From: Brucepastera parasyntrophica
GTDB lineage: Bacteria; Spirochaetota; Spirochaetia; Treponematales; Treponemataceae
Length of the DNA stretch: 64,000 nucleotides
Direction of reading: 5' to 3'
Assembly (NCBI RefSeq): GCF_022376835.1
Contig: NZ_CP084606.1
Location: forward strand, 1,482,501-1,546,500
Part shown: piece by piece, positions 56,551 to 64,000 of the stretch
Layout of the letters: every line of letters starts with the position of its first letter
How positions within the stretch are numbered: the stretch's first letter is position 1
The notes under the pieces: model-generated
What the model was told of the DNA's origin: nothing
Databases searched by the model: none
The model's input: only the letters and a program-made list of their open reading frames with translations
Position numbers and translations under genes: made by a program

Positions 56551-56575
56551 CTTTTTTCTCCGTCAGCACAATTGC

Positions 56576-56740
56576 ATCTAACGTCCCGGGTGTATCCGAC
56601 GTTTGGCAGCAGCTAATAAGGACTTGCGCAGCAAGGCCGCTGCTGCTAAATGTGCCAGAGTGAGGCGTGGGAGCCTTTAGACGACCTAGCCGAACGTAGG
56701 CCAGCGCCGAAGGCGTGTCCGCGGATACACGCTGTTAGAC
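56576..56740 (+). repeat. attC site
   Basis: ATCTAAC...GTTAGAC, 165 bases, inner stem TTTGGCAGCAGC/GCTGCTGCTAAA. Left flank CAGCACAATTGC complements the flank after the 55443 site; right flank GTAGTGCCCAG. Confidence 0.92.
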
Positions 56741-56752
56741 GTAGTGCCCAGT

Positions 56753-57730
56753 TTACGTATCGGCCTTCTTCTTATTTACTTTTCTATATTTTGTCATTCT
56801 ACCCGTTCCAGTAGATTCTATTATCTCATCTTCCAATAATTGCTTTAAATCCCTACTTGCCGTTGCTGTAGATATTCCTTTGTTAATTTTCATATACTCT
56901 TTTCTGTCAAACCAATCAGTCAGCTGGGAAAGCGCATACTCAATCCGCTTTGAATAATCTATATTTGGAACATTTGTTTCTTCAATAGTTTCTCGCAATG
57001 ATTTATTTATAGCATCTAGCATAAATTCAATAAATATTGTCGATGAACCACTGTTATCTGATTTTTCTAATGATTTATAATATTCTTCCTGATGATTTTT
57101 TATCGTTTCTTCTACTGGTACATATTCAAATATAGGATTTGCATCCATTAAAAGCCGTGTTTGCCAAAATCTTCCCATTCGTCCATTTCCATCTTCAAAT
57201 GGATGAATAAATTCCATTTCATAATGAAAAACACAGCTTTTTATTATATCTAAATCTTTATCTTTTTTTATGTATTCAAATAAATCCTTCATGAGATCCG
57301 GAACCATATTATAGCCGGGAGCTATGTGAGTAACTTCCTTTTCTTTAATAATTCCAACTTGGGAGTTTCTGAACTTTCCAGGATTATCTACTAATCCTTC
57401 CATCAATATTCCATGAGCTTTTAAAAAATCCTTCATGGAATAAGGCTTCAATTCATTTAAGTGTTGATAGGCTTTTATAGCGTTTTGGACTTCTAAAATA
57501 TCTTTTTTTGGTCCAACAATCCGTTTATTATCTATCAAAGCTGAAACATGCTCTATTCCTAGAGTATTGCCTTCAATGGCTAATGAGGAATAAATCGTTT
57601 TTATACGATTTTGTCTCCTTAATTTAGCTTCGGGCTTCACAAGTAAAAGACTTTTACTCATTCCAAGAGCTTCAGTAATCTGACCATATAAATATAAAAT
57701 CGTGTTGGTAATTTCATACGGTGGTTTCAT
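56753..57730 (-). CDS. Fic-domain protein (putative AMPylator) with autoinhibitory motif
   Basis: About 325 residues. Catalytic Fic motif HPFEDGNGRMGR (residues about 176-187 from ATG 57730) is complete, including the His; the flap region FRNSQVGIIKEKEVTHIAPG is also standard. An N-terminal inhibitory helix SSLAIEGN ([S/T]xxxE[G/N]) is present, so this is a class II Fic that regulates itself. C-terminal winged helix (GISTATASRDLKQLLEDEII). Relatives AMPylate proteins, sometimes as toxins. Single-gene cassette, stop 13 bases from the attC. A GTG at 57736 is an alternative start. Confidence 0.9.
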   Translation of the reverse strand: MKPPYEITNTILYLYGQITEALGMSKSLLLVKPEAKLRRQNRIKTIYSSLAIEGNTLGIEHVSALIDNKRIVGPKKDILEVQNAIKAYQHLNELKPYSMKDFLKAHGILMEGLVDNPGKFRNSQVGIIKEKEVTHIAPGYNMVPDLMKDLFEYIKKDKDLDIIKSCVFHYEMEFIHPFEDGNGRMGRFWQTRLLMDANPIFEYVPVEETIKNHQEEYYKSLEKSDNSGSSTIFIEFMLDAINKSLRETIEETNVPNIDYSKRIEYALSQLTDWFDRKEYMKINKGISTATASRDLKQLLEDEIIESTGTGRMTKYRKVNKKKADT

Positions 57731-57797
57731 ATGCACATGATAGCATCAAATGATACTATCATCAAGTCATTATTTTACAGAAACGTCTGGGCATTAC

Positions 57798-57964
57798 GTC
57801 TAACGTCCCGAGTATATACGACGTTTTGACAGCCCGAATAAGGGCTTTGCACAGCAAAGACCAGGGCTGGCAAAATGTGCTTGAGTGAGCCGTGGGAGGC
57901 AAAGCCGACCTAGGCGAACGCAAGCCAAGGAGCGAAGCGACGAAGCGTATATACTGTGTTATGT
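57798..57964 (+). repeat. attC site with compensated arms
   Basis: GTCTAAC...GTTATGT, 167 bases. The arms read GTATATACGACG and CGTATATAC, changed together from GTATCC/GGATAC. Inner stem TTTTGACAGCCC/GGGCTGGCAAAA. Left flank CTGGGCATTAC complements the flank after the 56576 site. Confidence 0.92.
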
Positions 57965-57981
57965 GCAGTGCCCAATTTTTA

Positions 57982-59133
57982 TCAGTAAGGCCTAAAGTTC
58001 GTTCTCATTTCATCCAATTGAACTAATAGTCTACTACTTTTATTTCCGGTTTTATAAAGCAAAAAATCATAATATGAAATTTCAACACAATATTTAATTA
58101 TAGGTATTACAATATAAACTGTATTTAGATACTTTGTAAATTTCTTATAAATATCTCCATCAAAGTTATTAACTAATTCTATTCCAATTATATTATTATA
58201 AATACTTAAACATAAAATAATTTTATTGTTAGTTGAATGAAAAGATATTACAATTCCACCTTTCCATGAAAATTGATCCAAAGGTGCTATTTCAAATGAT
58301 TTAAAAAAGTTAAGTATAAATAAATTATTATCAGAACTTTTATTCCATAATGTATTATATAGATCTTTATATGAATCTGTTTCTAAAAAAGAAGGGCCTA
58401 AAATATTATAGGCTAAACCAATACCTATTTTTGCAAGGAGTCGATTTTCAAAATCAATATTTACAAAAAATTTTTGACTAATTAATTGGCCATCTTCCTT
58501 AATTGGGTATTTTATAAAAAAATCATCAACGATATTTTGAATATAAGTATTTGGTTTGTCTCCAACAATTGAATAATTTTCTTCATCACGAAAGGTTATA
58601 TTATTTATATATCTTTTAGCCTTTTTGAAATGTCGTACAAAAGCCCTTAATCCTAATAAAAGTTTATCTTGGCTTTTCTGCATATTTATGAATATTGCTA
58701 TTCCTGGTCTTTTTCGCAATTGTTTTGGATCGCCTCCTGCTAAATCATCAAATTCAAAAGAAGATTTATTATGAATATGTAATATTCTACTACCGCATGG
58801 GCTACCCCATAGTTCGCAAATATATTCATTTCCAATGTTTAGATTATCTATTTTTCCCCAATAAATTAACGGAGCATCATTTGTTTTATCTATTCTTAAA
58901 TATTCATAACTACCTAATGCACAATAAAATTTATAAATCCAACTTCTAGCAAATCGAGAGTCGACATGAAGCCCAAGATTGTTATTACATTTTTTGCATA
59001 CATCATGAGTAATATTTAAGTCTATTAATAAATTTTTAATTAATGTCTCTGGTATTATATGTTCTTTAGAAAATTCTGTTCTATCTTTACGCTTATTACA
59101 ATAAATGCATTTCTTTTGAGTTAGGGTATTCAT
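57982..59133 (-). CDS. HNH-type zinc-finger nuclease-like protein
   Basis: A 383-residue protein. ATG 59133 begins MNTLTQKKCIYCNKRKDRTE with CxxC, then SKEHIIPETL and CKKCNNNLG, the pattern of HNH endonucleases (CxxC...EHIIP...CxxCN) in McrA-type or AbiF-type systems. The long C-terminal region is unrecognised. A longer frame extends upstream through the attC and is rejected because its first 47 residues encode attC sequence. Likely an anti-invader nuclease, by inference. Single-gene cassette, stop 18 bases from the attC. Confidence 0.75.
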   Translation of the reverse strand: MNTLTQKKCIYCNKRKDRTEFSKEHIIPETLIKNLLIDLNITHDVCKKCNNNLGLHVDSRFARSWIYKFYCALGSYEYLRIDKTNDAPLIYWGKIDNLNIGNEYICELWGSPCGSRILHIHNKSSFEFDDLAGGDPKQLRKRPGIAIFINMQKSQDKLLLGLRAFVRHFKKAKRYINNITFRDEENYSIVGDKPNTYIQNIVDDFFIKYPIKEDGQLISQKFFVNIDFENRLLAKIGIGLAYNILGPSFLETDSYKDLYNTLWNKSSDNNLFILNFFKSFEIAPLDQFSWKGGIVISFHSTNNKIILCLSIYNNIIGIELVNNFDGDIYKKFTKYLNTVYIVIPIIKYCVEISYYDFLLYKTGNKSSRLLVQLDEMRTNFRPY

Positions 59134-59169
59134 TATTTTTGTCCATAGTAAAACAGGCTTGGGCATTGC

Positions 59170-59310
59170 ACATAACGTCCCGGGTGTATCCGACGTTTTG
59201 ACAGCCCAAATAAGGGCTTGCGCAGCAAGACCAGGGCTGGCAAAATGTGCTGGAGTGAGCCGTGGGAAGCGCAAGCTGACCTAGGCGAACGGAAGCCAGC
59301 GCTGTTAGGT
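59170..59310 (+). repeat. attC site lacking its right stem arm
   Basis: ACATAAC...GTTAGGT; the right side runs GGAAGCCAGCGCTGTTAGGT, so the CGCGGATACAC arm is deleted. Left flank TTGGGCATTGC still complements the flank after the 57798 site. Confidence 0.85.
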
Positions 59311-59325
59311 GCAGTTGGCATGCTT

Positions 59326-60140
59326 TTACATTGGCTCCAATGTTTTTCTAGTCTTCATATACTGGTCATCATTATTAAAGACTGCAAATATTTCTGAGAA
59401 ATAGGGAATATCAAATAAATTTTCATGCATTATTTTATTTTGTAATTTTTTCAATGATTCAATAAAAAAGCGCATTATACGAAATACATATAATTGTCTA
59501 TACGGAGCAACGGCATCATTAATTCCAGTTCGCATACTTCCATCTAATACAGTATTAATATCACTGCCATCTTCCGCAGTATGTCTAACCACTGTAAAAG
59601 ATGAAGTCATCATATCGATTAACCTAGCATTGTTTTCAATTGTTTCCTTTTTTCTTTCAGAAACACTATTATTATATAAATACATATCTACATCTTTATA
59701 CCACATATTTATTGGGTCATCATATGTACGAGAATTAACAATTAAATCTATATTTGAGTATCTATCTCCTTTAGCAAATCTTGATAAGATATTTAAAATA
59801 TTTTGATACAATTCTTTATTTAAGTCTTGCATATAATTATATTTGAAAGAATATTCTTCTTTTATATCCATTATTTTTTCATAAATTGTAATGATATCAT
59901 GCCCTATATTTTTTTCATATATTCCAAGTTTGGAAAAGATGAATTGTTCTTAATTCCATAATCAAGAATAAGTGATAACTTCCCTATTCTTTCTAAACCT
60001 GTTGATATGCTAGTAAAAGCTTGAAAGTATATACCTCGTCTTGCATAATTCGCTTTTCTAATTTGGGTATATCCTGCACAAAGCATTTCACAAGTAAATT
60101 GGGCTTCTTTTAATAAAGCATCAAAAACATCATTATACAT
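59326..60140 (-). CDS. Hypothetical protein (frameshifted)
   Basis: ATG 60140 opens MYNDVFDALLKEAQFTCEML; the frame is lost at the T7 run 59909-59915 and resumes NIGHDIITIYEKIMDIKEEY to a stop at 59326 once a base is added, giving about 271 residues. Mostly helical and acidic, no signal peptide, no family recognised. Single-gene cassette, stop 16 bases from the attC. The flush cassette fit and retained frame suggest the gene is intact in life. Confidence 0.65.
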
Positions 60141-60163
60141 TTAAAACCTCTCTTGCCAATTGC

Positions 60164-60319
60164 ACCTAACGTCCCGGGTGTATCCGACGTTGGACAGCAG
60201 CTAATGAGGACTTGCGCAGCAAGGCCAATGTGCCGCAGTGAGGCGTGGGAGCCTTTAGGCGACCTAGCCGAACGTAGGCCAGCGCCGATAGGCGCGTCCG
60301 CGGATACACGCTGTTAGAC
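60164..60319 (+). repeat. attC site
   Basis: ACCTAAC...GTTAGAC, 156 bases; part of the inner stem is missing (GCAGCTAATGAGGACTTGCG with no GCTGC partner). Left flank TGCCAATTGC complements the flank after 59170; right flank GACGTGGACA. Confidence 0.9.
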
Positions 60320-60362
60320 GACGTGGACATTTAGCTCCCGTATATTATTTTTCTCACGTCTT

Positions 60363-61052
60363 CTATACTAAACCATTTATTTTTTTAACAATCAATTTGT
60401 GTATCATCTTATGACAATTTGCGCATAAAAATGCTATATCAGATATTGATGTAAGCTTTTCTTTAAAAGCAGAAAGTGGTTCTATATGATGACATTCATA
60501 AATTGAATACATTATATCTTTGTCATTACTTACAGGCCTTAAACCACATATCTCACACATTACAGAATCATGTTTTAATAAATATTCTATTTTTTTCTCA
60601 CGCAACTTAGGAGATCGTTCTCTTCGTTTATGTAATTCTGTTATTATTCGTCCTTCATTAAAATATTCATCATCTTCAATAATTTCTGTTTCATTCTGGA
60701 TTATAACAATTCCTTTTCTAATATCTTCAGCAAGTTTCTCGACTAGGTGTTTATTATTTCCATATTCATTCCAAATAGCTTTATCCATTTTGGATGTATG
60801 GTCTAAACCTTTTCCAGTTGCAACCTGTCGAATATTTTGAAGCTTAAATACAACCCCGTCAGGATTTCTAAAAGAAGGATTCTTTGCTTCATTTATATGA
60901 AATGGATAACTCCGGAGTTCATTTGAAAAATTAACTATTCTTTCATCATTTGCCGAGCGAATTTTTCCATCTAATTGAAAATATAGATTTAAAACCAATA
61001 TTGTCTCGTCTTTTGTCCAATGAGGATTCCCATGCCCTGTGGTTACTGCCAT
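60363..61052 (-). CDS. HNH endonuclease, McrA-like
   Basis: A 229-residue nuclease. N-terminal region HGNPHWTKDETILVLNLYFQ resembles the recognition-side domain of McrA-type restriction proteins; the C-terminal HNH module has C166xxC169 (CEICG), His188-His189 (ECHHIEPLS) and C210xxC213H214 (CANCHKMIH). Such enzymes cut modified DNA (type IV restriction); modification specificity here is unknown. Single-gene cassette; stop 44 bases from the attC. Confidence 0.85.
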   Translation of the reverse strand: MAVTTGHGNPHWTKDETILVLNLYFQLDGKIRSANDERIVNFSNELRSYPFHINEAKNPSFRNPDGVVFKLQNIRQVATGKGLDHTSKMDKAIWNEYGNNKHLVEKLAEDIRKGIVIIQNETEIIEDDEYFNEGRIITELHKRRERSPKLREKKIEYLLKHDSVMCEICGLRPVSNDKDIMYSIYECHHIEPLSAFKEKLTSISDIAFLCANCHKMIHKLIVKKINGLV

Positions 61053-61092
61053 TTAATGCCCTCTCATTTTTTACAGAAAAGTTGTCCATGTC

Positions 61093-61264
61093 GTCTAACG
61101 TCCCGGGTGTATCCGACGTTGGACAGCAGCTAATAAGGACTTGCGAAGCAAGGCCGCTGCTGGCCAATGTGCCGAAGTGAGGCGTGGGAAAGAGCGTAGC
61201 GACTGACCTCGCCGAACGTAGGCCAGCGCACGGAGTGCGCGCCCGCGGATACACGCTGTTATAT
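61093..61264 (+). repeat. attC site
   Basis: GTCTAAC...GTTATAT, 172 bases, canonical arms, inner stem TTGGACAGCAGC/GCTGCTGGCCAA. Left flank TGTCCATGTC complements the flank after 60164; right flank GCAGTGCACCC. Confidence 0.92.
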
Positions 61265-61274
61265 GCAGTGCACC

Positions 61275-62132
61275 CTATTTTGTGATAAATTTCTTTATCA
61301 GGTTTTCTTTATTTGAATAAATTTGGTTTTGAGATATTTCATAAACCTTATTGTTCAAGTAATTTGCCCTATCAATATTTATTGGTATAACTTCTTTATC
61401 CGTCTCTGCAATAATAATAGCAATATTCGGTGTAACTGGATAATAAAGCACGAGTTCCTTTGCCGGCTCTCCAGTATCGAAGAAATTCGATTTTAGATTT
61501 ATAATTGGCTGATCACCGGTGATAAAACTCTCTTGTGTATTATTTTCTAATAAGAATATTTTTGACTTAGAATATGCCCAATTCCCAATTGTATCAGCGG
61601 TTAATAATGACATTGCTCGTGCAAAAACATCCGGTCGAACAGTATCAGGGATATTTTTCCGGAAATCCTGAATTTCAAATAATCTCATTATATTATTTCT
61701 AATTTTATTTGTTCTAGAATATTGAAATCCTAAATAAGTACTAAAATTCAATCTTTCAGCTTCTTGGTCAAAAAATGTGCAATCTTTTTGATATAATTTA
61801 TTAATTGAGAAAATAGCCCTTTCTTCAATTTTTGTATGATAATCTTCTATCCCTTGCTTTCTTGATTCTATTGAAACGCCAGAAGAAAAGATATAAAGAT
61901 TTAGCATATCTTTTATTGTTCTATGTGCTGTTGGATGTAATTTACTAATATAAATATTTAATAAATTCAACTCATCACTATTTAATGGTAACGCTTCATA
62001 AAAATAGTTCTCCTGTCCTATATTCTCTAACGCAGTGAAGAAAAGTTTATTTTCCCTTAAACACCATATTTTATCTTTGTCTGTCCAAGGTTTTAAATAA
62101 TTCCGCCATATATAATGTTGACTTTTCTTCAT
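61275..62132 (-). CDS. DUF4238 family protein
   Basis: A 285-residue soluble protein. ATG 62132 (AAGGAA upstream) starts MKKSQHYIWRNYLKPWTDKD, the DUF4238 signature (HYIxxxYLxxW), and the later ESFITGDQPIINL with the conserved DxP is also present. Function unknown; members often occur in defence islands and cassettes. A longer frame into the attC is rejected. Single-gene cassette, stop 10 bases from the attC. Confidence 0.85.
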   Translation of the reverse strand: MKKSQHYIWRNYLKPWTDKDKIWCLRENKLFFTALENIGQENYFYEALPLNSDELNLLNIYISKLHPTAHRTIKDMLNLYIFSSGVSIESRKQGIEDYHTKIEERAIFSINKLYQKDCTFFDQEAERLNFSTYLGFQYSRTNKIRNNIMRLFEIQDFRKNIPDTVRPDVFARAMSLLTADTIGNWAYSKSKIFLLENNTQESFITGDQPIINLKSNFFDTGEPAKELVLYYPVTPNIAIIIAETDKEVIPINIDRANYLNNKVYEISQNQIYSNKENLIKKFITK

Positions 62133-62157
62133 TTGTTTTCCTTTTTGGGTGCATTGC

Positions 62158-62322
62158 ATATAACGTCCCGCGTGTATCCGACGTTGTGCAGTGGCTAATA
62201 GGGCTTTGCGTAGCAAAGATCGCCACTGCACAATGTGCCGGAGTGAGGCGTGGGAAGCGTAGCTGACCTAGCCGAACGTAGGCCAGCGCCGAAGGCGCGT
62301 CCGCGGATACACGCTGTTATGT
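62158..62322 (+). repeat. attC site
   Basis: ATATAAC...GTTATGT, 165 bases, inner stem TGTGCAGTGGC/GCCACTGCACA. Left flank GGGTGCATTGC complements the flank after 61093. Confidence 0.92.
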
Positions 62323-62346
62323 GCAGTGCTGTTGTATTACCCACCA

Positions 62347-64000
62347 TTATCCAAGTAATTCTTTTATTTTATTTACCAATAAATTTTTACGTGCTTCATA
62401 AAATTTACTAAAATCTTCAAATTCAAGCGAAATATCATTTGGTATCATTGCCTGGGAAATGAACAATGCTTTTTGCTCATCATTCATTTCATCAAAATAG
62501 TCTATAAGACGCATATCATTCTTACTACCATTACTTCGGCCTTCAAGATAATAGAGGTTGGGAAGTCTATTACGCATTCCACGCCATATTTTCCATTGAT
62601 CCATTGTTATTGAAACAGGTTTAGCTGCATCAAATCTACTTTCTGGGTGAAGATGGTCTTGTTCGTATTTGAAACTTTTATTTATCCATTTAAGGCCTAA
62701 ATAATAAAGGACTTCCCCAGCTACTCTACTTCCTTTTTCAGAATTAAGAACGTCTTCTATCTTCCCGTCTGTGACTCTCAATTCATTCATCTGATTTAGC
62801 ATTTCTATAGTAATTTCATAATCAAAACTATTAATGTTACTTTTCATTTGCTGGAGTTTGCCCGTGGTTCCAGATTGAAAATATGTAAAAAATATTGCTC
62901 TAAGTAAATAGGCTTGAATTGCTTTTATATTTTTAGAGTATTCAGAATTATAATAGATATAGTATATTATCGGTAAAAGAACGTTCCAGCTATTTGAAAA
63001 CCGATTTATATCTATTTTCATTTGCATCAACAGTTTTTCCAAGTCTATTAATGCTTTCCTAAATTTACTCCAATCTTTTTTCAATGTATCAACAATACTT
63101 CTATTTATATTTGACTTTACAACATCACCATACAACATTAACGCTGAACGAATAATAAAATCAGCCTCAAATCCAGTATACGAATCTGTTAATATCTTTC
63201 CAAATTCAACTTTAGCACTAGGCCAATATGCTTCTAGGATTGACATAGTTATTTCTGATTTCTTTAATGGTTTACCTCCGCTGTTGAATCTGACAAACAT
63301 TTCAAGAGCGTCATCTTGTTTCATATCAGTTATTTCTGTATACCTTATTATTTTTTCATCAAATACTTTCTTACATAATATTCCCAAAATATTTCTTGCA
63401 TAATCTTTGCTGTCAGCAGGAACATTCATTATTGCTTCATCTCTCGTATTTTTTTCTTGGTATTTTTCATTTTTTACTATACTTTTTACTTCAAATTGAG
63501 TTGGACTTAACTTGCCAATCTTGTCACTAAATCTGATGTCGTACTTTTTACTATTATATTCTTCTTCATCAATAAGAATTTTACTTTTATTTAATTCAAT
63601 TAATAGCTTTGTGAGAATTTTATCACCGGATTTTTTCTAGCATAATTTGGTCGTATGAAAGCCTCTCCGAATAAAGATAAATAAAGAGATGTTAAACGTT
63701 GCTGACCATCTAAAATAGCAGTATCGGTATGTTTAATATTTATGTTTTCTAAATCGTAATTCACACTATCAGCTGTCTTTCTGCTGTCAAATGTTACTTC
63801 AGACAAAAAACTGCAAAAATAAGTATCCCAGGTTACATTTGAATCATCTATATGCCAAAATAAAAATGTAGCAATAGGATAATCTAATAATATTGAATCC
63901 CAGAGTTTTTCTATCTGTTCCATATTCCAGACAAATTGCCCTTGAAATGCTGGCATCACAAATTTGCCGTCTTTTATCTTTTGTAATACTTCAAATATTG
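62347..64000 (-). CDS. GmrSD-like DUF262/DUF1524 type IV restriction protein (frameshifted, 5' end outside window)
   Basis: At least 551 residues across two frames. N-terminal DUF262: FVMPAFQGQFVWNMEQIEKL and the hallmark LDGQQRLTSLY; C-terminal DUF1524/HNH-like: DHLHPES and NLYYLEGRSNGSK. The frame is lost at the T6 run 63631-63636; one added base joins YARKKSGDKILTKLLIELNK. The upstream frame stays open to the window edge, so the start lies to the right. GmrSD enzymes cleave glucosylated or hydroxymethylated phage DNA using NTPs. It lies directly after an attC and is cassette cargo. Confidence 0.85.

Larger units (their letters stand above)
40786..64000. mobile_element. Integron-type gene cassette array
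   Basis: At least 16 attC-like sites, mostly 120-172 bases long, with RYYYAAC at the left end and GTTRRRY at the right, alternate with one- or two-gene cassettes, all genes on the minus strand. Sites share the arms CGTCCCGGGTGTATCCGACG and CGCGGATACACGCTG and nested hairpins that covary. Sites at the left end are decayed, those at the right intact. No tyrosine recombinase or attI is in the window. Treponema denticola is known to carry a chromosomal integron, which fits. The array continues past the right edge. Confidence 0.9.

Noticed and set aside
60946..61254. Minus-strand frame over the attC at 61093
   Set aside because: Translated attC plus an out-of-frame overlap with the HNH gene; same type as frames at 54312-54521 and 59133-59321.
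40786..62322. CRISPR array
   Set aside because: Repeats are 60-172 bases, imperfect, self-complementary and separated by gene-sized segments; no cas genes.
40786..64000. Integron integrase gene
   Set aside because: No tyrosine-recombinase motifs were seen in any frame; it must lie outside the window if it exists.

Overview
The window looks like chromosomal DNA of a spirochaete, most likely Treponema in the broad sense (Treponemataceae/Breznakiellaceae). The inference rests on a class I lysyl-tRNA synthetase, many lipoproteins with short lipoboxes, a CHASE2-type adenylate cyclase, a BspA/CsgG-like lipoprotein and, above all, an integron-type cassette array of the general kind known from Treponema denticola. 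The taxonomic call is inference; no rRNA or tRNA gene is visible.

Left part (1-29.4 kb, moderate GC, both strands). A partial Ig-repeat lipoprotein; a small heat-shock protein; a GPH-type sugar symporter with a MalT-like LuxR regulator and a helical-repeat partner; an ADP-ribosylation locus (zinc macrodomain, PNPOx-like flavoprotein, SirTM-type sirtuin) carrying four copies of the dyad TGTAA-N9-TTACA; Rrf2 and TetR regulators with an FMN-binding lipoprotein and a flavodoxin; an ArsR / UPF0718 permease / thioredoxin-like trio; a MarR-MATE efflux unit; a CHASE2 cyclase; lysS; a cytoplasmic alpha-amylase; and a DUF4105 protein.

Middle (29.4-40.7 kb, AT-richer, all genes on the minus strand). 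A second cyclase, several GNAT acetyltransferases, a class A beta-lactamase, methyltransferase and hypothetical genes, a methyl-accepting chemotaxis protein and a PNPOx-like lipoprotein. The 30-37 kb part resembles a decayed cassette array.

Right part (40.8-64.0 kb). At least 16 clear attC-like sites, plus relics, separate single-gene or two-gene cassettes; every cassette gene is on the minus strand. Cargo includes NERD, VOC, DUF1905, DUF6273, nucleotidyltransferase, GNAT, Fic, HNH, DUF4238 and GmrSD-like (DUF262/DUF1524) proteins, so defence-type genes are prominent. No integrase gene lies in the window. The most unusual signal is that each cassette has private terminal inverted repeats. The 15-20 bases starting at GTTRRRY on one side are the reverse complement of the bases ending in RYYYAAC on the other side, and they covary from cassette to cassette. 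One position always differs in the same way (G on the right flank, T on the left). Arm comparison also suggests that the attC polarity is opposite to the cassette genes.

A technical point affects the whole annotation. About a dozen genes are broken by a single-base indel, mostly one missing base in a homopolymer. This points to uncorrected sequencing error more than to real gene decay.
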